NCBI GenBank assembly: GCA_029785685.1
Contig: JAFLZE010000073.1
Location: forward strand, 1 to 5,310
Length of the DNA: 5,310 bases
From: Nitrososphaerota archaeon
GTDB taxonomy: Archaea > Thermoproteota > Nitrososphaeria > Nitrososphaerales > UBA183
Direction: 5' to 3'
Shown here: one piece after another, positions 1 to 4,517 of the stretch
Position numbering within the stretch: the first letter of the stretch is position 1
How the letters are laid out: every line of letters starts with the position of its first letter
Program-made: the position numbers and the translations under genes
The notes under the pieces: generated by a model
What the model was told of the DNA's origin: nothing
Databases searched by the model: none
Seen by the model: the letters and a program-made list of their open reading frames with translations, nothing else

Positions 1-141
1 GGTCAGCCCGTGAAACTGAGCACCATCTCCACCTACCTGTCCCGCCTGGCGGACAGACAACAAATCAGACGGGACAAATTCGGGAACTCCTGGGTGTACC
101 GGCGGGTGTATCTGAAGCCCGCCCAAATCGCCGAAAGGTAG
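1..141 (+). CDS. C-terminal fragment of a winged-helix DNA-binding protein
   Basis: Frame 1 is open from the window edge to a TAG at 139-141 and encodes 46 residues. The tail reads KLSTISTYLSRLADRQQIRR, then DKFGNSWVYRRVY, and ends PAQIAER. This looks like the recognition helix (STISTYLSRLADRQQI) followed by the beta-hairpin wing (RRDKFGNSWVYRRVYL) of a MarR/ArsR/TrmB-type winged helix. The role would be transcriptional regulation in the cytoplasm. The N-terminus, any effector domain and the promoter lie outside the window, so the exact family and targets cannot be read. It is transcribed in the same direction as the next gene but is separated from it by about 207 bases with a separate promoter, so the two are probably not one operon. 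A chance open frame is possible given the short length, but the wing-like composition argues for a real gene end. Confidence 0.6.
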   Translation, partial: GQPVKLSTISTYLSRLADRQQIRRDKFGNSWVYRRVYLKPAQIAER

Positions 142-282
142 CAACGGGCGTTTCACAACGGTGCCGCAGGTCTCGACAACGCCCTCTGGAAGGGAAACAC
201 ATCCGAGTCGCGCGAGCGATGGGGCACGCGCCGACCCCTAGATGGGCGAGTTTACGGACCACGGAAGCGTAGCTGTGACTCC

Positions 283-295
283 TTGGTTTTACCAA
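283..295. promoter_or_regulatory. Small dyad upstream of the tandem-HTH gene promoter
   Basis: TTGGTTTTACCAA has 5-base arms (TTGGT/ACCAA) around TTT and sits about 18 bases upstream of the TATA-like element of the gene starting at 349. Its position fits an activator or operator site, or simply chance. The sequence alone cannot say what binds it. Confidence 0.25.
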
Positions 296-304
296 ACGCA
301 AAAA

Positions 305-345
305 CATAGTATGTTTAATTACTCAATTACAGACTAACTAAAACG
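305..345 (+). promoter_or_regulatory. AT-rich promoter with TATA-like box for the tandem-HTH gene
   Basis: Bases 301-345 are about 24% GC (my count), far below the surrounding DNA. TTTAATTA at 314-321 is the best TATA-like element. Its centre lies about 31 bases before the TTG at 349, so a start site 26-27 bases downstream of the box would give a leader of only about five bases. No Shine-Dalgarno sequence precedes the TTG, which fits a leaderless or nearly leaderless archaeal transcript. CATAGTATG at 305-313 is a small inverted repeat just upstream. Confidence 0.5.
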
Positions 346-348
346 CAA

Positions 349-1479
349 TTGTCCCGCACGAAAGCAATTCAGAAACTCAGAGACGAATCACCCGACCTCG
401 AAGCAAAGATCATCACCGCCATCGGCCAGGCAGGACCCAGGAACGTAGCCCAAATCTCCCGCATGACGGGCGCACACCAAGAGACGATAAGATACAAAAT
501 CAAGAAGAGGTTCGAGCGCCTAGGGTTCAATTTCCACGCAGAGGTCGACTTCGACAAGCTCGGCCTCTCTCTCCATTGGGGCTCCCTAGACTTCGCAAGA
601 CCGTACTACGACATGGCCCCCCAGATACTCAAAGCGATGAACGAGGTGGGCTACCTTACATATTTCGGCAAGCTCGTACCACAAGGGAACTACGTCACAC
701 TCTTCGCCCTTCCAGAAGGAACGACTGAGCAATACAGGGGCTTTCTCTCTGGCCTCGTGACCAAAGGCATACTCAGGGGCTTCGACTTGGAACAGGTCGC
801 GGTCAGCAAGCATAAGGCCATGGACCCCCGATTCTTCAACTTCAAATCGGGCAGATGGGAGGTCGAATGGGACAAGGTGGCCGGCCAGCCACCATCTCTG
901 CTTCCTACGGAGTCCGAGCCCAAGATAGTCGACTTCGACCTCTACGACCTTCTCGTGATAAAGGAACTCCAAAAAAACTCGCTCCAGCACCTCACAGACA
1001 TCGCCAGGAAACTCAAACTGCACCAGAAGACCCTTGAATACCATTACCGCACACACATACAGAAATGGAAGTTGGTCCCATCCTACCGGATCCGATGGGC
1101 CCAAGACCTAGTCAAACGGCCCGTCCACTCTACGGTCATTGCCCGACTGGCTTTCAGGGGCCTCGGCAGACAAGAATTCAAAGAGGTGCAAGCGGCGGTA
1201 AGCAAGATACCGTTCCTCTGGGTCGAAGACCTGCTCCGAAATGGAGACTACATCACAATGCTTTACGTGCCAGTGGCTGACATGGTCAACATGTCAAGCT
1301 ACATCAACTCGGCTGTCCCCAACTTAACATCAAAGTTGGAGCTGAGTTTCGTCAAACCCACAGAAGCGTTCTGGTTCACGATACCCTACAACATGCGCCA
1401 GAACGGGGAATGGAGATTCAACGTGAAACAGATGGAAAGAACTCTCCAGAAAGCTTCCACCACCCCATTCCAAAAATAA
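349..1479 (+). CDS. Tandem two-unit HTH / Lrp-RAM-like transcriptional regulator
   Basis: This is a 376-residue protein starting at TTG (349). It is the only start codon between the upstream in-frame TAA at 316-318 and the first HTH, and the AT-rich promoter sits just before it. The protein consists of two similar halves. Unit 1 has an HTH at about 17-60 (NVAQISRMTGAHQETIRYKI) followed by an alpha/beta region with GNYVTLFALP at 113-122. Unit 2 has an HTH at about 197-242 (HLTDIARKLKLHQKTLEYHY) followed by GDYITMLYVP at 299-308. HQETIRYK at 43-50 aligns with HQKTLEYH at 225-232, and each half ends in a Phe/Trp-rich segment (FFNFKSGRWEVEW; FWFTIPYNMRQNGEWRF). HTH plus a ligand-binding-like alpha/beta domain recalls Lrp/AsnC regulators, but the size and duplication are not those of classical Lrp. 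Inference: a DNA-binding regulator that could fold as an intramolecular dimer. Target and ligand are unknown. It has no transmembrane segment. Its 3' end faces a small gene on the other strand, 17 bases away. Confidence 0.8.
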   Translation: MSRTKAIQKLRDESPDLEAKIITAIGQAGPRNVAQISRMTGAHQETIRYKIKKRFERLGFNFHAEVDFDKLGLSLHWGSLDFARPYYDMAPQILKAMNEVGYLTYFGKLVPQGNYVTLFALPEGTTEQYRGFLSGLVTKGILRGFDLEQVAVSKHKAMDPRFFNFKSGRWEVEWDKVAGQPPSLLPTESEPKIVDFDLYDLLVIKELQKNSLQHLTDIARKLKLHQKTLEYHYRTHIQKWKLVPSYRIRWAQDLVKRPVHSTVIARLAFRGLGRQEFKEVQAAVSKIPFLWVEDLLRNGDYITMLYVPVADMVNMSSYINSAVPNLTSKLELSFVKPTEAFWFTIPYNMRQNGEWRFNVKQMERTLQKASTTPFQK

Positions 1480-1508
1480 GGCGAGGGCGCCCCCAGTTAG
1501 GGGGTGCC
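1472..1508 (-). terminator. Stem-loop plus T-run terminator, possibly bidirectional
   Basis: Bases 1486-1494 (GGCGCCCCC) pair with 1500-1508 (GGGGGTGCC) around the loop AGTTA. This gives nine pairs, one of them G-T. Read on the minus strand, the hairpin is followed after a short spacer by TTATTTTT (1479 down to 1472), the kind of T-run archaeal RNA polymerase terminates on. It would end the 43-codon minus-strand gene, whose TAA stop lies wholly inside the loop. On the plus strand the same hairpin lies just after the stop of the tandem-HTH gene but has no T-run behind it, so function in that direction is less sure. Confidence 0.55.
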
Positions 1509-1628
1509 GCCGCCGATGGGGTCCGACGCGCCCACATAGATGCCATGTGCCGCGGCCACGGTCGCGAACACAGAAAGGGCCGCCGAGACGAGGAACAAAC
1601 CGAGTCTGATTTTGCTGTCGACGGTCAT
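1497..1628 (-). CDS. 43-residue single-span membrane or secreted peptide
   Basis: The minus strand reads ATG at 1628 to TAA at 1497. The product starts MTVDSKIRLG, continues LFLVSAALSVFATVAAA, and ends HGIYVGASDPIGGGTP. A charged N-terminus with K and R is followed by about 17-18 hydrophobic residues (10-27), then a Gly-rich, non-hydrophobic tail. This is either a membrane anchor with a short tail or a signal peptide; an Ala-X-Ala-like site exists near residues 25-27, but cleavage would leave only about 17 residues. AGGTGA at 1636-1631 (minus strand), two bases before the ATG, matches the archaeal Shine-Dalgarno core. A TATA-like ACTATAGT lies at 1673-1680 and a hairpin with T-run follows the gene. 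It is divergent from cdc6. I do not recognise a family and propose no function. Codons are consistent with the neighbours (GC at third positions). The complete set of expression signals makes it more than a chance frame. Confidence 0.6.
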   Translation of the reverse strand: MTVDSKIRLGLFLVSAALSVFATVAAAHGIYVGASDPIGGGTP

Positions 1629-1630
1629 CT

Positions 1631-1636
1631 TCACCT
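1631..1636 (-). promoter_or_regulatory. Shine-Dalgarno site of the 43-codon gene
   Basis: On the minus strand AGGTGA precedes the ATG by two bases and is complementary to the anti-Shine-Dalgarno tail CACCT of archaeal 16S rRNA. It supports the start at 1628. It also contrasts with the three larger genes with visible starts, none of which has such a site. Confidence 0.55.
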
Positions 1637-1658
1637 GACCGACGCGGCGGTACTAGTT

Positions 1659-1674
1659 CATCGTTTCCATCAAC
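1659..1674 (-). promoter_or_regulatory. Second, weaker ORB-like site
   Basis: The minus strand reads GTTGATGGAAACGATG. It shares TGGAAAC with the stronger site about 115 bases away, in the same orientation, and the following GA agrees with the ORB pattern. The dyad arm is not preserved, so this could be chance. Confidence 0.25.
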
Positions 1675-1690
1675 TATAGTCATGTATATC
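1673..1690. promoter_or_regulatory. Divergent TATA-like elements between the small gene and cdc6
   Basis: ACTATAGT at 1673-1680 is self-complementary. As a minus-strand TATA box it would place the start site near 1650, giving a leader of about 22 bases that contains the Shine-Dalgarno site of the 43-codon gene. GTATATC at 1684-1690 could serve cdc6, with a start near 1713 and a leader of about 80 bases. Both fall in an AT-rich segment: 1651-1732 is about 38% GC by my count. Which strand each serves is inference. Confidence 0.4.
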
Positions 1691-1762
1691 ACGATTCTAG
1701 TCAGCCATTGCCGCATAACTCCCAACTAAAATGGGGGGTGCGCGGCGGCCAACCAAAAAACA

Positions 1763-1771
1763 CCTATCTAC
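1763..1771 (+). promoter_or_regulatory. Possible TATA-like box for a leaderless cdc6 transcript
   Basis: CCTATCTAC follows an A-rich stretch (AACCAAAAAACA) that could act as the BRE. Its centre is about 28 bases before the TTG at 1795, the right spacing for a transcript starting at or just before that codon. The box is a poor TATA match. The alternative is GTATATC at 1684-1690 with a longer leader. Confidence 0.3.
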
Positions 1772-1773
1772 GC

Positions 1774-1787
1774 CAGTGTTTCCACTG
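1774..1787 (-). promoter_or_regulatory. ORB-like Orc1/Cdc6 binding site
   Basis: CAGTG TTTC CACTG is a dyad with five-base arms. Its minus-strand reading CAGTGGAAAC is the core of archaeal origin recognition boxes. It ends seven bases before the probable cdc6 start codon, so Orc1/Cdc6 bound here could also repress its own gene. Autoregulation is inference. Confidence 0.45.
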
Positions 1788-1794
1788 TTCGCAA

Positions 1795-2988
1795 TTGTCT
1801 GAAGCGATCGACGAGATTTTTCGCAAGGCAAAAGAAGGCAAACCACTCTTCGTCAACAGGGACGCCCTGAGCCCCGACTACGTCCCCGCCCATCTCCCGT
1901 TCCGTGATCCCCAGACTAGGGCCGTCGCCCAGATCCTCGCACCAATCCTCCGAGGGTCGAAGCCCTCGAACCTCCTGCTCTACGGAAAGACAGGGACTGG
2001 AAAGACCGCGGTCACCAACTATGTCCTTGCCAAACTCAAGACCGAAGCCAACAACCCGAACTTAGTCCTTGCCTATGTCAACACCCGTCTGGCGGACGGC
2101 GAGTACAGGACCCTTGCAGATTTCGCACGCTCGCTCGACCTGAGCAAGGACAAGCAGATACCACTCACCGGTCTTGCAATAGGGGAGGTCGTCGACAGGA
2201 TTTCGGAGAACATAAGGACCAACAAGAAGAAAGTGGTCTTGGTCCTCGACGAGATTGACTACCTTGTAAAGCTCTTTGGTGATGACATACTCTATGCTTT
2301 CACTCGCTCTGGAAACAAACTGTCCCCGGGATTTCTCGCAATGGTAGGGATTTCGAACGACCTGAAGTTCAAGGAAGGGCTCGATCCCCGGGTTCTGAGC
2401 AGCCTCAGCGAAGAGGAGCTTGTCTTCCCGCCATATGCTGTTGAAGAGCTCAGGGAGATACTTACAGAGAGGGCGAGCGTGGCGTTCAGGCCAGGCGTCG
2501 CCTCTCCCGCAGCCATCAATCTGTGTGCTGCCATGGCAGGGTCAGAGCATGGCGACGCGAGGCGAGCCATTGACCTCCTGAGGATAGCTGGGGAGGTAGC
2601 GGAACGCGAGGGTCTCAAGGAGATTGACGACACCTGCATCAAAAAGGCCTCGGACAAGATGGAGGTCGACAGGGTAGACGAAGCGATCAGGTCCCTCCCA
2701 GTCCAGAGCAAAGCAATACTCTTTGCGGCCTCCAGATTCAAAGGAGGGACAAACACCGGCGAGCTCTATCTTGCCTACGCCAATCTCTGCAAGAAGCTTG
2801 GGCTGGAGGTCCTGACTCAACGAAGGCTCAGTGGGATACTCGGAGATCTCGACCTCCTAGGGCTCGTTGAGGCCTCGGTGGTCAGCAAGGGGAGGCGGGG
2901 GAGGACGAAGAAAATCCAACTCCTGATAGACGAAGAAACACTCGAGAAGGCGCTGTCGGAAGACCCAACTTTCGGCGCCACCAGTTAG
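1795..2988 (+). CDS. cdc6: Orc1/Cdc6 replication initiator, AAA+ ATPase
   Basis: This is the archaeal origin-binding and helicase-loading ATPase. With the TTG at 1795 it has 397 residues, typical of the family. In residues from that start: an N-terminal SEAIDEIFRKAKEGKPLFVN and then RDALSPDYVPAHLPFRD, the usual beginning of archaeal Cdc6; Walker A GKTGTGKT at about 64-71; Walker B VLVLDEID at about 148-155; sensor 1 GISND at about 185-189; arginine-finger region LDPRVLSSL at about 196-204; sensor 2 GDARRAID at about 253-260; C-terminal winged helix at about 296-376 with a basic wing GRRGRTKK. All ATPase motifs are intact. The frame is open back to a TTG at 1708, but the extra 29 residues (CFHCSQ-containing, unlike the family) are encoded by the G-run and ORB-like dyad, and the TATA-like GTATATC would start RNA after 1708. 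I therefore choose 1795. There is no Shine-Dalgarno site. It converges with DP1 and overlaps it by four bases. Confidence 0.93.
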   Translation: MSEAIDEIFRKAKEGKPLFVNRDALSPDYVPAHLPFRDPQTRAVAQILAPILRGSKPSNLLLYGKTGTGKTAVTNYVLAKLKTEANNPNLVLAYVNTRLADGEYRTLADFARSLDLSKDKQIPLTGLAIGEVVDRISENIRTNKKKVVLVLDEIDYLVKLFGDDILYAFTRSGNKLSPGFLAMVGISNDLKFKEGLDPRVLSSLSEEELVFPPYAVEELREILTERASVAFRPGVASPAAINLCAAMAGSEHGDARRAIDLLRIAGEVAEREGLKEIDDTCIKKASDKMEVDRVDEAIRSLPVQSKAILFAASRFKGGTNTGELYLAYANLCKKLGLEVLTQRRLSGILGDLDLLGLVEASVVSKGRRGRTKKIQLLIDEETLEKALSEDPTFGATS

Positions 2989-4454
2989 GAAGCGAAACCA
3001 GCCGCGCCGAAGCTGCGTCGCAGAACTTCGAGCCGGGAAAGGTCCACCACAGGGACGATGCTGGGTGTAGGCTCGAGCCCCATATTCGTCTGGAAGCTGG
3101 TCTGTGCCTGCCAGGTCCCCGAGTTGACCAACAGCGTCCCCCTATAGGTGAGCTCTCCATAGGTGTGTACATGCCCTGCATGAAAGACATCAGGGACCCG
3201 GTCCACTACCATGTAGTCCCGAAGCTCTGGCGAGAGAGCGGTTCTCTTCCCATAGGTAGGCGCGAGATGCCTCGCCCTGAGGAGGAGCTTCATGGCGTCT
3301 GTCGGCCTGTCATAGGCTAGGTTCGGCGTCGTAGCTATGACATCGTCTAGGCTCTTTCCATGGTAGAGCAGGAAGTTCACCCCGTGGAGTTTGATGTAAG
3401 CGGGGTCACCCACCCACCTGACGTTGGTCATGGCATAGAGCGACTCGGCCATATCCATGGGGACCGCAGGCTGAGGAAGAGCCTGCCTCACGGCGTCGTG
3501 GTTGCCGGGGGAAAGAACAATCTGGATGTGTTCGGGCACCTGAGCGAGGAGTTCGCCAGCCATTTCGTACTGCTTCTTCGGGTCCCTCTCCGCGAGCTGG
3601 AATTCCTGGCCTGGATAGACGCCGACCCCGTCGACCAGGTCGCCGGCGACTACCAGGTACTTGATACGGCTAACTACATCCCTGTCCCCCAGATTCCCAT
3701 TGAGCCACTGAATGAAGCGGTGGAAGTCATCAGCCAGGAACATCCTGCTCCCTATGTGCAGGTCTGAGAGGAGGACCGCATAGACGCGGTGGGAGCTGGA
3801 GACGGCCCTGTGTCCAGGGACGTCAGGGAGAACGAGGGAATCGACGAACAATGACCCCGACCGCGCGCGCGCGATTTCAACCACCACCATGCTGTCGAGG
3901 GGAGCCTCCAAGGCCGCCTTCTCCGCCAGCGCGTCTTGGCAGGCCGCTTTCAGGATGCCCGTCGGGTCGTCGACCCGGATTTCGACGCTCCCCCTTCGGC
4001 TTGAACGGTCTGCCAGTAGTCCTGCCACCATGACTCTCTTCCCCGGCGCCAAGCTTTTGGTGGCCGCTACGGTCGCGCTGTCGCGAGTGTCGAGCCTCTC
4101 TTGTACTATGGAAAAGAGTCGGCGGTATCTGTCATGAAAGAGCTTGCCGAAACCCTCTGCCCCCTCGGCGGGGGCTATGGCCTGTGTAGGATCAGAAAGG
4201 ACCTCGAGCTCTGCCGGGATGTGCCCTTCAGGTGCCTCGCGCGCCAGCGACGCCTCGCGGGGGATTAGTCTCACAACGTCGCTCTCGGTGATAACTTTCG
4301 CTTCTGCTGGCACAGCCGCCTTCTGCGCAAGGAGCTTCTCGACCAGACCGTCGGCATCTGTCCCTGCCGGGAGCGAACTGATCATATCGAAGGCCTTGGA
4401 GTCAAGCATGTATCCAGATGCCAGCACTTTCGCTATAGCCTTGGGCTCTGGCAC
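2985..4454 (-). CDS. polB: DNA polymerase D small subunit DP1, 3'-5' exonuclease
   Basis: This is the small subunit of the archaeal replicative polymerase PolD. It proofreads through a Mre11-like calcineurin phosphoesterase domain and partners the catalytic subunit DP2, which is not in this window. Numbered from the GTG at 4466, it shows a helical N-terminus (1-60); a linker; a conserved FGKLFHDRYRRLFSIVQERL at 106-125; an OB-fold-like region at about 141-215; and the phosphoesterase domain at about 226-480. The metal ligands are all present: SDLHIGS (D235, H237), GDLVDG (D276), GNHD (N322, H323), YHGK (H369) and GHVHTYG (H432, H434). The exonuclease therefore looks active. NSGTWQAQTSFQTN and PTPSIVPVVDL near the C-terminus are also family-like. 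I prefer the GTG at 4454 (489 residues) over 4466, because the TATA-like box ends only about 12 bases from 4466 but its centre is about 27 bases from 4454. It is transcribed towards cdc6; an own promoter lies after the mutase gene. Confidence 0.93.
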   Translation of the reverse strand: MPEPKAIAKVLASGYMLDSKAFDMISSLPAGTDADGLVEKLLAQKAAVPAEAKVITESDVVRLIPREASLAREAPEGHIPAELEVLSDPTQAIAPAEGAEGFGKLFHDRYRRLFSIVQERLDTRDSATVAATKSLAPGKRVMVAGLLADRSSRRGSVEIRVDDPTGILKAACQDALAEKAALEAPLDSMVVVEIARARSGSLFVDSLVLPDVPGHRAVSSSHRVYAVLLSDLHIGSRMFLADDFHRFIQWLNGNLGDRDVVSRIKYLVVAGDLVDGVGVYPGQEFQLAERDPKKQYEMAGELLAQVPEHIQIVLSPGNHDAVRQALPQPAVPMDMAESLYAMTNVRWVGDPAYIKLHGVNFLLYHGKSLDDVIATTPNLAYDRPTDAMKLLLRARHLAPTYGKRTALSPELRDYMVVDRVPDVFHAGHVHTYGELTYRGTLLVNSGTWQAQTSFQTNMGLEPTPSIVPVVDLSRLEVLRRSFGAAGFAS

Positions 4455-4477
4455 AAAACAGCACACGTCTCAGAGGC

Positions 4478-4487
4478 GTATTTATCG
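4478..4487 (-). promoter_or_regulatory. TATA-like box of the DP1 gene
   Basis: On the minus strand the 51-base gap after the mutase gene contains CGATAAATAC. The centre of ATAAATAC is about 27 bases upstream of the GTG at 4454, which predicts a transcript starting at the codon itself (leaderless). No Shine-Dalgarno sequence is visible. DP1 can thus be expressed independently of the upstream mutase gene. Confidence 0.55.
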
Positions 4488-4517
4488 AGTCCCTCATCGC
4501 GCGGGGAGGCCGTGGGT

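Larger units (their letters stand above)
1629..1794. other. oriC: Candidate replication origin upstream of cdc6
   Basis: Archaeal origins usually lie beside an orc1/cdc6 gene and carry origin recognition boxes (ORBs) with a core like CAGTGGAAAC, often followed by a G-string. Here the minus strand reads GAACAGTGGAAACACTGG across 1789-1772, a ten-base match to that core. A weaker copy, GTTGATGGAAACGATG, lies at 1674-1659 in the same orientation. AACTAAAATGGGGGGT at 1724-1739 resembles the A-rich/G-string half of an ORB. The segment 1651-1732 is AT-rich and could serve as the unwinding element. The ORB consensus is from memory of the Sulfolobus/Pyrococcus literature. The G-string is not in the usual place beside the best core, and only one strong site is seen, so this is a candidate only. 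Confidence 0.45.

Noticed and set aside
65..307. 80-codon open frame on the minus strand
   Set aside because: It overlaps the end of the winged-helix gene, is Arg/Ser/Pro-rich without any domain, and would end inside that gene. It looks like an antisense frame in GC-rich DNA.
142..348. tRNA or box C/D small RNA
   Set aside because: No GGTTCGAATCC-like T arm and no RUGAUGA/CUGA box pair were found on reading both strands by eye.
586..1104. 172-codon open frame antisense to the tandem-HTH gene
   Set aside because: It lies wholly inside a gene with clear HTH motifs on the other strand and has no recognisable domain.
1410..1679. 89-codon open frame on the plus strand
   Set aside because: It starts inside the tandem-HTH gene in another frame, runs through the hairpin, and has low-complexity charged composition.
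1330..1725. 131-codon open frame on the minus strand
   Set aside because: It is Arg/Gly-rich, covers the ORB-like region and the hairpin, and competes with the 43-codon gene in another frame, which has a Shine-Dalgarno site and a sensible hydrophobic pattern.
3360..3767. 135-codon open frame antisense to DP1
   Set aside because: It is complementary to the phosphoesterase motifs of DP1; His/Val-rich antisense frames are expected there.
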